Positions 35,748-44,053 of a DNA stretch of 64,000 nucleotides are shown here, in pieces. How positions within the stretch are numbered: position 1 is the stretch's first letter; every line of letters starts with the position of its first letter. The position numbers and the translations under genes were made by a program. Origin of the DNA: an uncultured Alphaproteobacteria bacterium. GTDB lineage: Bacteria; Pseudomonadota; Alphaproteobacteria; Micropepsales; Micropepsaceae. A model generated the notes under the pieces. The model saw nothing but the letters and a program-made list of their open reading frames with translations, was not told the DNA's origin and searched no databases. The stretch lies in contig CAIUCH010000054.1 of assembly GCA_903897605.1 (NCBI GenBank), positions 124,001 through 188,000 of the forward strand, given 5' to 3'.

Positions 35748-36026
35748 ATGACAATCGAAATTCTTCGCTATGTCGGCGCCCTGCTTCTGGTTCTCGCCCT
35801 GATCGGCGCCGCTGGAATCGCCGCACGCAAATGGGGCGTGCCGGGTGTCACCAAATCCGTGGAACAGAAGCGTCTCGCCGTGGTCGAGACTTTGATGATC
35901 GGGCCGCGTCAACGTCTTTTCATCGTGCGCCGCGACAATGTCGAGCATCTGATCTTCACCGGTCCCGACGGCGCCTGCCTGGTCGAAAATGGAATTGCGT
36001 CCGCCGGCAGGAATGGCGTGGCATGA
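35748..36026 (+). CDS. fliO: Flagellar export protein FliO
   Basis: 92 residues from ATG 35748 after AAAAGGAATG. One membrane helix (YVGALLLVLALIGAAGIAA) then a small cytoplasmic domain with RLAVVETLMIGPRQRLFIVRRDNVEHL, the FliO signature. It assists FliP assembly. Its stop overlaps the fliP ATG by 4 bases (ATGA). Confidence 0.92.
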   Translation: MTIEILRYVGALLLVLALIGAAGIAARKWGVPGVTKSVEQKRLAVVETLMIGPRQRLFIVRRDNVEHLIFTGPDGACLVENGIASAGRNGVA

Positions 36027-36835
36027 ACCGCTTCCAGAGAATTCTTCCCTTGCTGGTATTGCTGCTCGCGCTGATGGCGCCAAGCTTCGCTTCTGCCGCG
36101 ACCCTGGCGCCCGTCGCCGCCAATGCCGCCGCTGCCGCCACTGCCGCACCCAATTCCGGCCTTTCCATCGACCTCAATGGCACTGGCCTGTTCACCGACC
36201 GCATGGTGCAGATCGTCGCCTTGATCACGGTGCTGTCGATCGCTCCGTCCATCCTGATCATGATGACCAGTTTTGTGCGCATGGTGGTGGTGCTGTCCCT
36301 GCTGCGCACCGCGCTCGGCCTGCAGCAAAGCCCACCCAACAGCGTGCTGGTATCGCTGGCGATGTTCCTTACCTTGTTCGTGATGACCCCGACCTTGACC
36401 GAGGCCTATCACCAGGGTGTCGAGCCGATGATGAACAATCAGGTGACGGCCGAGCAGGGCTTCACCGCCGCGATGGTGCCGATGAAGAAATTCATGCTGG
36501 CACATGTGCGCGACGCCGATCTCAATCTGTTCTTGAACATGTCGCACACCAAGGCGTCCGCGAAAGCGGAAGACACCGCGCTGACCACCTTGGCGCCCGC
36601 CTTCATGCTGTCGGAGTTGAAACGGGCCTTTGAGATCGGCTTTTTGATCTTCGTGCCCTTTCTCATCATCGACATGGCGGTGGCCTCGATCCTGATGAGC
36701 ATGGGCATGATGATGTTGCCGCCGGTGATCATCTCCCTGCCCTTCAAGCTGATCTTCTTCGTCCTGGTGGATGGCTGGCGGCTGATCGCAGGCTCGCTGG
36801 TCGAGAGCTATCTCCACAGTCCTCCGCATAGCTGA
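36023..36835 (+). CDS. fliP: Flagellar export gate protein FliP
   Basis: 270 residues from ATG 36023. Cleavable signal peptide (RILPLLVLLLALMAPSFASA), then ALITVLSIAPSILIMMTSFVRMVVVLSLLR and FEIGFLIFVPFLIIDMAVASILMSMGMMML, the FliP family blocks. It forms the core of the export gate with FliQ and FliR. It overlaps fliO. A 41-base hairpin follows. Confidence 0.97.
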   Translation: MNRFQRILPLLVLLLALMAPSFASAATLAPVAANAAAAATAAPNSGLSIDLNGTGLFTDRMVQIVALITVLSIAPSILIMMTSFVRMVVVLSLLRTALGLQQSPPNSVLVSLAMFLTLFVMTPTLTEAYHQGVEPMMNNQVTAEQGFTAAMVPMKKFMLAHVRDADLNLFLNMSHTKASAKAEDTALTTLAPAFMLSELKRAFEIGFLIFVPFLIIDMAVASILMSMGMMMLPPVIISLPFKLIFFVLVDGWRLIAGSLVESYLHSPPHS

Positions 36836-36864
36836 CGCTTCCTGACCGTCCGGCGGTTGACCAT

Positions 36865-36905
36865 CTCCCAGACCCAGGAGAGGATCGCCCGATACGGTCT
36901 GGGAG
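36865..36905 (+). promoter_or_regulatory. Hairpin covering the tannase RBS
   Basis: Perfect 10-bp arms CTCCCAGACC (36865-36874) and GGTCTGGGAG (36896-36905). The second arm runs into GGGAGGGG (36901-36908), the Shine-Dalgarno sequence of the gene starting at 36912. It could be the fliP terminator, or a structure that limits tannase translation. Confidence 0.5.
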
Positions 36906-36911
36906 GGGTTC

Positions 36912-38546
36912 ATGCCGCGCATCTCGCGTCTGAAGGCGTTTGTCTCGGTTTTCAGTTTGCTGCCGGTCTTGAGCATTGCCGTGCCCGCCGGACACGCAGC
37001 CTCCGCGCCTCCCAAAGGCACCGGCGATGCCGCAAGCTGCCGAGCGCTGACCGGAAAAACCATCGCGCCGGGCATGCGCGTTCTCACCGCCGAATATGAC
37101 GAGTCCGGCACGATTGTCGGCAACACACAGATCGATGTGCCGCTGTGCCGGGTTGTGGGCGTCGCCAACCCCACCGCTGATTCCCGCGTCGGCTTCGAAG
37201 TCTGGATGCCGCCCGCCACCGTCTGGAACGGAAAATTCCAGGCCGAAGGCGGCGGCGGTTCGGCGGGCGCGATCTCACCCGGCCCCATGCTGACAGCGCT
37301 GAAGGCCGGCTATGCCACCATGTCCACCGACAATGGCCACATCAGCGATCCCAACGCGCCCAATGGCGGCAATGAACAGGGCTGGGCCCTGGGCCATCCC
37401 GAAAAAATGGTCGATTTCGCCTATCGCGCCCTGCATGTCTCGACCGTCGCGGCCAAGGAACTGGTGCAGGATTTCTACGGCAGGAAAGCCAGCGAATCCT
37501 ATTTCGTGGGCTGTTCGCAGGGCGGCCATCACGCGCTGATGGAAGCGACACGCTTTCCCGACGATTATGACGGCATCGTCGCGGGCGCGCCGGCCTGGCA
37601 TTGGGCCAACCAGATGATCAATGCCGCCTGGAACAGTCGCGCCGCGCTGCTCGACCCCACCGCCTTGACGGAAGAAAGCGCCGCCCTGCTCAACCGGCGG
37701 GCGATCGCGGCTTGCGATGCGCTGGATGGCGTCAAGGACGGCGTGATCGAAGATCCCCGCCAATGCCATTTCGATCCCGCTTCGCTTACCTGCAAGACGG
37801 GCGACGCGGCGAATGAATGTCTCACGCCCGTGCAGGTCGCGGCGGCTAATGCGATTTATAATGGCGCCAAACGCTCCGATGGCCGCGCGATCTTCGTGGG
37901 TTATCCGCGCGGCAGCGAAGCGCAATGGGCGCGGCTGTGGGCGGGCGCCGGGCCGGGCGGCTCGTCATTCGATTTCTTCCGCTACTCTGTGTTCCAGGAC
38001 AAGAATTTCGACAACACCAAATTCGACTATGACAAGGACACCGACCGCGCCTTGTCCGCGAAGGTGGTGGGCAAGCAGACGGTGGCGGACGTCTATAACG
38101 TCAAACCCGATCTGACCGGCTTCTACCGGCATGGCGGAAAGCTGATCATGTATCATGGCTGGGCCGATCAGCAGATTTCATCCTTGGCCAGCATCGATTT
38201 CTATCAGCAGATCCTGGCCCAGGAAGGCCAGGTCAAGACCGACAGCTTTGTCAGATTGTTCATGCTGCCGGGGATCTTTCATTGCACCGGCGGTCCGGGC
38301 GTGGGTAATTTCGGCGCCGCCGGTCCGGCCATCCAAGACGACGCCAAACACGACATCGTCAAGGCGCTGGATGTCTGGGTGACGCAAAAAAAAGCGCCCG
38401 ATCTCTTCATCGGCACCCATCTCAATCAAAGCAAGATCGCGGACCGCACGCGCCCGCTCTGCCCCTTCCCCAAGGTGGCGAAGTATAGCGGCAGCGGCGA
38501 CACCAATGAGGCGGCGAATTTCACCTGTGCCGCGCCACCGACCTAA
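36912..38546 (+). CDS. Tannase/feruloyl esterase family protein, secreted
   Basis: 544 residues with a signal peptide (VFSLLPVLSIAVPAGHA). Alpha/beta hydrolase of the tannase family. FVGCSQGGHHALMEATRFP carries the nucleophile in GCSQGG; KLIMYHGWADQQIS has the family HGWAD; the catalytic His is in MLPGIFHCTGGPG. Predicted to cleave phenolic esters (tannin or feruloyl ester) in the periplasm or outside. GGGAGGGG gives a strong RBS inside a hairpin. It stands outside the flagellar operon by function. Confidence 0.88.
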   Translation: MPRISRLKAFVSVFSLLPVLSIAVPAGHAASAPPKGTGDAASCRALTGKTIAPGMRVLTAEYDESGTIVGNTQIDVPLCRVVGVANPTADSRVGFEVWMPPATVWNGKFQAEGGGGSAGAISPGPMLTALKAGYATMSTDNGHISDPNAPNGGNEQGWALGHPEKMVDFAYRALHVSTVAAKELVQDFYGRKASESYFVGCSQGGHHALMEATRFPDDYDGIVAGAPAWHWANQMINAAWNSRAALLDPTALTEESAALLNRRAIAACDALDGVKDGVIEDPRQCHFDPASLTCKTGDAANECLTPVQVAAANAIYNGAKRSDGRAIFVGYPRGSEAQWARLWAGAGPGGSSFDFFRYSVFQDKNFDNTKFDYDKDTDRALSAKVVGKQTVADVYNVKPDLTGFYRHGGKLIMYHGWADQQISSLASIDFYQQILAQEGQVKTDSFVRLFMLPGIFHCTGGPGVGNFGAAGPAIQDDAKHDIVKALDVWVTQKKAPDLFIGTHLNQSKIADRTRPLCPFPKVAKYSGSGDTNEAANFTCAAPPT

Positions 38547-38569
38547 CAGAAGCTTGGCGCGCCCGACGC

Positions 38570-40213
38570 TCAGGACGAAGTCTGACCCTGGCGCACATGA
38601 ATGTCGGTGATGGCCAGACGCGCCTCCGCATGCGGATCGACCACCAGCTTGCACTGATCGTTGAAGATCATCACCGCACGATCCGAGGCCGCGTAAGGCC
38701 GCCATGTCGGCAGCCCCGAGACATTGGGATTGCCGGTCCTGGCGAAATTGGTCCAGGCGCGGCTCATCTTGTCGGCCAGAGGATAGCGGTCCTTGCCCTT
38801 GCCGGTGACGAGATCGTCGGTGGGTCCATCCAGATTGTCGAACACATAGGAGACTTCCAATGTGTGCGGCACACCGAGCTTGCCGTCATGCACGGGGGTC
38901 GGCTTCTCGAAATGATAGACATAGGCCGGCGCCTGGCCCAGTGCCGCCTTGCGCTCCGCCACCAGCGCGACATTGGCGGTGAGCCAATTGTCGGTGGCGA
39001 TGAGCTGGAACAGCCGCACATTGTCGGCCTGCGGGAAATCCTTTTTGTAGAGTGCGATCAGCTTTTCGGTCTGCGCATCGTCCACCCTCAGCCCGCGCTT
39101 GATGTCGGTACGCAAGGCGGCATCGTCGATGGGATCCAGCGGCGTGCTGTTGAGAAACGTGATCTCGGTCAAGGTCGAACCCAGGATCATCGGCACCTTT
39201 GCTGAAATCGAAGGCGCCACCGGATCGAAGGGGCCGTTGCCGGACACCAGGTTGCGGCCATCCAGCACCGGTCCGAAGCGGCCCGCCGGACCCATCGGTC
39301 CCAGCGCGGCGATGATCTGCTGAAAGGGAACCTGCTGCAGTTGATCGACCTGGTTCGGCTGCAAGCCGAGCTGGGCCATGATCTTGCCGGCGATCTCGGT
39401 GCCCTCGTCCCGCGTGATCGCCTTCAGCGACACGCCGCTTTCGGCGATGACGCGATGGAAGCGGCCAACCGCCTGCGGCATCGCCATGGCAGTGGTGACT
39501 TTGCTGCCGCCGCCCGACTGGCCGAAGATGGTGACATTGCCGGGATCGCCGCCGAATTCGGTGATGTTGTCCTTGACCCAGTTCAACGCCGCGAAGATGT
39601 CGAGCATGCCGACATTGCCGCTATCGGCATATTTTTCGCCGCCCAGCTTGGCGAGATAAAGAAAGCCCAAAGCGTTGAGGCGGTGATTGATCGTCACCAG
39701 CACCACGCCATGTTTCTTCGCCAGCATGGCGCCGTCATAACGGACATTGCCGCCCGAGCCGCCGGTGAAGCCGCCGCCATGGCACCACAGCATGACGGGA
39801 CGCTTCTTGTCGTCCTTCAGACCTGTGGTCCAGATGTTCAGCCGCAGGCAATCCTCGCTTTGGGCGGTGCGATCCAGCGCCACCACTTCTTCTTCCATGA
39901 ATCCGGTGGCATCGGTCTGCGGCGCCCGATTGCCGAACATGGTGGTGTCGCGCACATCGTTCCAGGGCGCTGGCGGCTGGGGCGGCATGAAACGATTGGC
40001 GCCGGCGGTCGAGGCGCCATACGGCACGCCCTTGAAGATCTTGACGCCGCCATCGGCGCGCCCGCGAATTTTTCCGTATCTGGTGTTCGCCACGGGCGCG
40101 GCACTGGCCGCCATCGCGCCGGGCGCATCCAGAGCCAGGCCGGCCGCCGCGACGCTTGCCGCCGCCAGCATTTGGCGACGATTGAACCCCTTGGTTTTTT
40201 TTCCGTCGGTCAT
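38570..40213 (-). CDS. Type B carboxylesterase, Tat-exported
   Basis: 547 residues from ATG 40213. Tat-like signal NRRQMLAAASVAAAGLAL. Carboxylesterase B family: EDCLRLNIWTT, CHGGGFTGGSGG (oxyanion hole) and FGQSGGGSKVTTAMAMP with the nucleophile Ser. His in DKYPL-type C-terminal region not pinned by eye. Convergent with the tannase gene, so a shared ester-degrading theme is possible. An upstream Met at 40246 adds residues without RBS support. Confidence 0.85.
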   Translation of the reverse strand: MTDGKKTKGFNRRQMLAAASVAAAGLALDAPGAMAASAAPVANTRYGKIRGRADGGVKIFKGVPYGASTAGANRFMPPQPPAPWNDVRDTTMFGNRAPQTDATGFMEEEVVALDRTAQSEDCLRLNIWTTGLKDDKKRPVMLWCHGGGFTGGSGGNVRYDGAMLAKKHGVVLVTINHRLNALGFLYLAKLGGEKYADSGNVGMLDIFAALNWVKDNITEFGGDPGNVTIFGQSGGGSKVTTAMAMPQAVGRFHRVIAESGVSLKAITRDEGTEIAGKIMAQLGLQPNQVDQLQQVPFQQIIAALGPMGPAGRFGPVLDGRNLVSGNGPFDPVAPSISAKVPMILGSTLTEITFLNSTPLDPIDDAALRTDIKRGLRVDDAQTEKLIALYKKDFPQADNVRLFQLIATDNWLTANVALVAERKAALGQAPAYVYHFEKPTPVHDGKLGVPHTLEVSYVFDNLDGPTDDLVTGKGKDRYPLADKMSRAWTNFARTGNPNVSGLPTWRPYAASDRAVMIFNDQCKLVVDPHAEARLAITDIHVRQGQTSS

Positions 40214-40314
40214 GATTGCCCTGGCCCCCGCTTCTTGGCGCGGCACTATAAGGATTGGGAAATCGAGGCGCTATCGCTAAAAGCCTGATCCCGCGACCCC
40301 AAAGAGATCCCGCC

Positions 40315-40623
40315 ATGCAGCACGATTTGACCCCGCCCCAAGCCTGCGGCTCCATGGCGGAGCTGCGCGCGGCCATCGACGTCCTGGATAGACGCCTGGT
40401 GGCGTTGCTGGCGCTGCGTCAAAGCTATATCGAACGCGCCGCCATCCTGAAACCGGCGCGCGGATCGGTGCGCGACCCGGATCGTATCGAACAGGTGGTG
40501 CGCAATGTGGTGCGCGAAGCGGCGGCCGCCGGCCTGTCGCCGGCAATAGCCGAACCGGTATGGCGCGCCTTGATCGAAGCCAGCATCGCGCATGAATATG
40601 AGGCCTTCGACGCCAAGGCCTGA
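40315..40623 (+). CDS. Chorismate mutase, AroQ type
   Basis: 102 residues from ATG 40315. MAELRAAIDVLDRRLVALLALRQSYIERAAILK is the AroQ first helix with the catalytic Arg and Lys, and PVWRALIEASIAHEYEAFD the C-terminal helix. Converts chorismate to prephenate for Phe/Tyr synthesis. Stand-alone enzyme, not fused to a dehydratase. Divergent from the carboxylesterase gene. Confidence 0.88.
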   Translation: MQHDLTPPQACGSMAELRAAIDVLDRRLVALLALRQSYIERAAILKPARGSVRDPDRIEQVVRNVVREAAAAGLSPAIAEPVWRALIEASIAHEYEAFDAKA

Positions 40624-40641
40624 AATGCCGACCGATCGTCC

Positions 40642-41175
40642 TCACCCGTCGGTCTGAACTTGCCTCTGCGCAGCGATCATCATCCGCGTAATGCCGCGAT
40701 GAATATTGACCTTGACCAAGGAGACCGATTGTCCGGTCTTGGCGGACGCCTCTTCGATGCTGAAGCCATGCATTTTCACCAGACGGACGACCTCGGCCTG
40801 GGCCGGCTTCAGATCGGCGAGAAGTCTTTCCAAGGTGGTGGCGTTCTGGATGGCGGCGCCATGATCCTCGATCGCCAGTTCCTCGCTGATCGGCAGGGTG
40901 GCGGATTTGCGCAGCGCGCGAAGCCGGTCGATCCATTTGTAGCGCGCGATCGCCACCAGCCAGGGCCCGAAAGGCCGCGCCGGATCGAAGCTGTTGCGCT
41001 TTTCATGCAAGGCGAACAGCGTGTCCTGCACCGCATCGTCAACCATGGCGGGCGGGAGCCGCGTTCCGAAATAGCGTTTCAGCCAGGGACGGATTTCCTC
41101 AAGCAGCCGGCGATAGCGCGCGCTATCGCCTTTCTGCGCGGCGGCCATCAACCCTGACCATTCTTTATCCGACAT
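40642..41175 (-). CDS. ECF sigma factor, SigF-like
   Basis: 177 residues from ATG 41175. Region 2 is DDAVQDTLFALHEKRNSFDPARPFGPWLVAIARYKWIDRLR and region 4 SIEEASAKTGQSVSLVKVNIHRG, the extracytoplasmic-function layout. The divergent neighbour is NrsF, the anti-sigma of Caulobacter SigF. A full SigF-type promoter lies between them. In Caulobacter sigF and nrsF form one operon; here they are divergent. Upstream in-frame codons to 41241 exist but are not family-like. Confidence 0.8.
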   Translation of the reverse strand: MSDKEWSGLMAAAQKGDSARYRRLLEEIRPWLKRYFGTRLPPAMVDDAVQDTLFALHEKRNSFDPARPFGPWLVAIARYKWIDRLRALRKSATLPISEELAIEDHGAAIQNATTLERLLADLKPAQAEVVRLVKMHGFSIEEASAKTGQSVSLVKVNIHRGITRMMIAAQRQVQTDG

Positions 41176-41292
41176 GGCGCGCTTTCGACCTGGGAGTTGA
41201 AATACTGCAACAACTCGGGACATTCGGCAATCGAACGCCACCGCTGGCCGCGAAAATCAAAATTATTGAGGCAAATTCACGATGCGCCTCTT

Positions 41293-41318
41293 GTAACCCC
41301 GCCTGTCCGGGTGCCGAA
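41293..41318 (+). promoter_or_regulatory. SigF-type promoter GTAACC-N16-CGAA
   Basis: GTAACC at 41293-41298, exactly 16 bases, then CGAA at 41315-41318. This is the SigF-dependent promoter consensus described in Caulobacter. It reads toward nrsF (start 41382) with a 64-base leader. By base composition, about 0.1 match is expected per window on both strands. No gene is seen in 41176-41381. Confidence 0.8.
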
Positions 41319-41381
41319 ATACCAATGACCGTCGCGGGCTTTGGCCGGTGCCGGCGTTCACCATTCAAGCATTGAGCGGCC

Positions 41382-42071
41382 GTGCCATCATCCAATCATC
41401 CCACCAATGTTCCGCCGGCCGCCGCGTCGCACGACATTGATCTCATGGTCGAGCGGCTGGTCGCGGATCTGCGGCCGGTCGCCAGCCCTCCGGTTGCACG
41501 GCGTCTGGCGCTTGGGCTGGGCGTGGGGCTTGGCATTTCGATTCTGCTGGTGGGAATCACGCTGGGTTATCGCCCCGATATGGCGACCGCGTCCCTGACG
41601 ACGATTTTCTGGATAAAACTCGCCTATGTTTCCGGCATCGGCGCCATCGCGCTGTGGGCGGTGGAGCGGCTGGTGCGTCCGGGCGTGCCGACCGGCAATC
41701 TGCTTTTGTGGCTGCTGGTCCCGGCGATGGCGATGGCGAGTTTGGCTGCTATTCAATTGATCGACGGCCCCGCCGACATGCGGGCGCATTTGATCATGGG
41801 CTTCAGCGCGGTGACGGCGCCCTGGCGCATTCTCGCCGCCGCCGCGCCGCCGCTGGTCGGTCTGGCCTGGGCGGTGCGGGGTCTAGCGCCGACGCGGCTG
41901 GTGTTTGCCGGCGCCATGGTTGGCTTGAGCGCGGGCGGCTTTGGAGCGGCATCCTACGCGATGCATTGCCAGGAATCGGCGGCGCCGTTTCTGCTGATCT
42001 GGTACAGCCTGGGCGTGTTGGCCTGCGGATTCGTCGGCGCGGTTCTGGGGCCGCGTGTGCTGCGCTGGTAG
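41382..42071 (+). CDS. nrsF: NrsF-family anti-sigma factor (DUF1109)
   Basis: 229 residues with six hydrophobic segments (for example ALGLGVGLGISILLVGITLGY and LGVLACGFVGAVLGPRVL at the end). DUF1109/NrsF proteins hold SigF at the membrane and release it under oxidative or metal stress; a Cys in YAMHCQESAAPF (about residue 195) fits a redox sensor. GTG start at 41382. Expressed probably from the SigF promoter 64 bases upstream, giving autoregulation. Confidence 0.82.
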   Translation: MPSSNHPTNVPPAAASHDIDLMVERLVADLRPVASPPVARRLALGLGVGLGISILLVGITLGYRPDMATASLTTIFWIKLAYVSGIGAIALWAVERLVRPGVPTGNLLLWLLVPAMAMASLAAIQLIDGPADMRAHLIMGFSAVTAPWRILAAAAPPLVGLAWAVRGLAPTRLVFAGAMVGLSAGGFGAASYAMHCQESAAPFLLIWYSLGVLACGFVGAVLGPRVLRW

Positions 42072-42125
42072 GGCTATTTGCCGGGAACCCCTGATGGAAA
42101 GGCGCCTCCTCGCAAGCTCGAAGAA

Positions 42126-42152
42126 GCGCTCAGTAAGAAAAACTGGCGCGCC
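42126..42152. repeat. Left copy of split direct repeat near tRNA-Arg
   Basis: GCGCTCAG directly followed by TAAGAAAAACTGGCGCGCC (42134-42152). The same two blocks occur at 43634-43641 and 43666-43684, where 24 bases separate them. The 19-base block includes the last nine bases of tRNA-Arg. It may be an attachment-site scar. The rest of 42072-42336 holds no gene. Confidence 0.6.
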
Positions 42153-42336
42153 GCGCAGGATGAAACAGGGAACTGGCAATTGACGGTCCCGCGCGACCCG
42201 TTCGCGGCGATCAGGGCGTTATGTTTAATCTGACCCCAATTCTTTGCCCCGATTGAAGAGCGAGGTACCAAAATTCGTCTTGCATACACGCGTCAGGTTG
42301 TGGCTTGGTCTGGGTATCGTCGGTTGGGGCCCGAGC

Positions 42337-43359
42337 ATGCGAATTTTCCAGCGCGCTGTTCTTATTTTAAATGGTCTGACCGCTGCCGCTTTTTTTCTGT
42401 CTGTGAATTCTGCACGCGCTGCTGACGCACCTGGGTGCAAGCCGCTCCAACTCATTAACAGCATCAAGATGACGACCAATGAGGATCGGAGCAGGTTCTA
42501 TGTTCCAGTCACCATCAATGGCACGCCTAAGAATCTCCTTCTTGATACGGGCGGGCAAATGACCTCGATCTCACAGAAGGCCGCCAAAGAGCTGAAGCTG
42601 CCGGACATTTTCAGCAAATATAATTCCGGAGATTTGGCCGGTGACACGAGCGACCGAGCCGTTCGTGTCGCGACCTTCGATCTGGGCAATCTGCGGGGAG
42701 AGAACATGAAGTTTCTTGTTGCCCCGTTTCCGAAACTTCCCGGCGAAGCGGCGGGCATACTTTCAGCCGACCTGTTCCTGCAATATGACGTCGACCTGGA
42801 TTTCGGCGCCAATCGCTTGAATTATTTTTCGCAGGACCATTGCGAAGGCCGAGTGGCCTATTGGCCGGAGCGGCCCTTGGCAATCTTGCCGGGCGATTTC
42901 CGCAACGGCTATCTGATCGTTGATGTCACGCTTGATGGCAAGGTTTTTCAAGCCATTCTGGACACCGGCGCGCCGATAACAACTGCCGGTGTCTCGGAAG
43001 TCATCAGCAACTTCCACCTGACACCAGGTTCACCGGAACTGCCGGAGTATACACCGGTGATTAAGGAAGAAGACTTGGTCAAGCCGGAAGACAAGGACAA
43101 GCCCCATTGGAAATCCTATTCCCATAAATTCGAGCGCTTGTCCTTTGGCGATATCACTGTTCTCAATCCGCAGGTGGATCTGTTGCCCGAGACGATCTTC
43201 GGCGGCCCTCTATCCAATCATGGTACGATCATCATCGGTATCAATGTGCTCAGGCAATTGCACATCTACATCGCCTATGGCGAAAAGAAGCTCTATATTA
43301 CGCTCGCAGGCAACGGTGAGTCTGCGCTTGTTAAGCCTATCTCGACGGCTCCACCCTGA
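42337..43359 (+). CDS. Retropepsin-like aspartic protease, secreted
   Basis: 340 residues from ATG 42337 with signal peptide (AVLILNGLTAAAFFLSVNSARA). Two retropepsin-type half-domains: LLLDTGGQMTS (Asp70) and AILDTGAPITT (Asp209), and the ending IIIGINVLRQLHIYIAYGEKKL of the second. Bacterial members of this type are periplasmic or outer-membrane proteases, or ligand-binding relatives. Codon use is visibly AT-richer than neighbours. It lies between a split direct repeat that reaches tRNA-Arg. A longer frame from 42244 is possible but lacks a signal start. Confidence 0.75.
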   Translation: MRIFQRAVLILNGLTAAAFFLSVNSARAADAPGCKPLQLINSIKMTTNEDRSRFYVPVTINGTPKNLLLDTGGQMTSISQKAAKELKLPDIFSKYNSGDLAGDTSDRAVRVATFDLGNLRGENMKFLVAPFPKLPGEAAGILSADLFLQYDVDLDFGANRLNYFSQDHCEGRVAYWPERPLAILPGDFRNGYLIVDVTLDGKVFQAILDTGAPITTAGVSEVISNFHLTPGSPELPEYTPVIKEEDLVKPEDKDKPHWKSYSHKFERLSFGDITVLNPQVDLLPETIFGGPLSNHGTIIIGINVLRQLHIYIAYGEKKLYITLAGNGESALVKPISTAPP

Positions 43360-43675
43360 GCGTCGCTTTGCGGACGCTTCATGGCGATTGATTCCAAACG
43401 CTCGCTCTCGCGTTGCCTGGAATAGAAATGGAGTCAGAGTGGAATTTCTGGGCTCCATTATGGGATGGGCAGGATGGCAGCGGCGTTTGTTGTCACCAGC
43501 CGCCCTCGCTTCGGGCTCTTCGCTCGCGCTCAGAACCCTCCGCTTGAAGCGGCGCCAGGTCCTCTAAGCTCGCTATGCTCGCTAAGAGGGCAGCGGAAGG
43601 GCGCCCACTCGGGTCGCTGCGCGCCCCTCGGTGGCGCTCAGTTTTTCTAAGCTCGCTTCACTCGCTAAGAAAAAC
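43360..43675. other. Hairpin-rich spacer beyond tRNA-Arg
   Basis: No convincing gene. Hairpins: CCTCT...AGAGG around 43560-43588, CCGCTT-GAAGCGG near 43538, and the stem CAGTTTTTCT-A-AGC with GCT-A-AGAAAAACTG at 43639-43677, which on the minus strand directly follows the tRNA and would terminate it. A motif TCTAAGCTCGCT..CTCGCTAAGA occurs twice (about 43562 and 43646), so part of the spacer is repeated. Confidence 0.6.
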
Positions 43676-43684
43676 TGGCGCGCC
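43634..43684. repeat. Right copy of split direct repeat, overlapping tRNA-Arg 3' end
   Basis: GCGCTCAG (43634-43641), 24 bases of hairpin arm, then TAAGAAAAACTGGCGCGCC (43666-43684). The last nine bases belong to the acceptor end and CCA of tRNA-Arg. The copy at 42126-42152 lacks the 24-base insert. Confidence 0.65.
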
Positions 43685-43752
43685 CGGAGAGATTCGAACT
43701 CCCGGCCCTCAGATTCGTAGTCTGATGCTCTATCCAGCTGAGCTACGGGCGC
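43676..43752 (-). tRNA. tRNA-Arg (anticodon ACG)
   Basis: 77 nt with encoded CCA. Acceptor GCGCCCG pairs with CGGGCGC, D-arm AGCUCAGCUGGAUAGAGC, anticodon stem UCAGA/UCUGA with loop CUACGAA (ACG, read as ICG), T-arm CCGGGAGUUCGAAUCUCUCC. G is the discriminator. All four arms fold. The spacer 43753-44053 upstream shows no gene. Confidence 0.97.
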
Positions 43753-44053
43753 ATTCCAAGCCGAAGGGCGCAGAACCTATTGATGCCGCTTCGCAAAGGC
43801 AAGCGCGCGCCCGCCCGTCCCCGCGACCTCACGCCGCTGGGCCGCCAGGGGGCGATTTCGGTGCCCGGATTGCCGCCAAGTCCTCACGACGATTGTGTAA
43901 AACGGCAAAAGCGGGCTCCCATGCCCTTGTCCGTCCTCGTGGGCCTCGTTAAGACTAAACCCCCGCGTCTTGGCTGGCGGGCGTCGGCCAAGCGGGTTGG
44001 GAATGCGTGCCGCCCCCCTTTTTGGGGCAGGGGCGCCGGCAGCGGAGAGCAGA

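Noticed and set aside
43360-43675. CRISPR-like repeat of gctcgct..ctcgctaag
   Set aside because: Only two copies, irregular spacing and palindromic hairpins; these are terminator-like repeats, not a CRISPR array.
43753-44053. Small ORF upstream of the lipoprotein (about 43780-44085)
   Set aside because: Low-complexity Arg/Pro composition, no RBS, and it overlaps the lipoprotein start.
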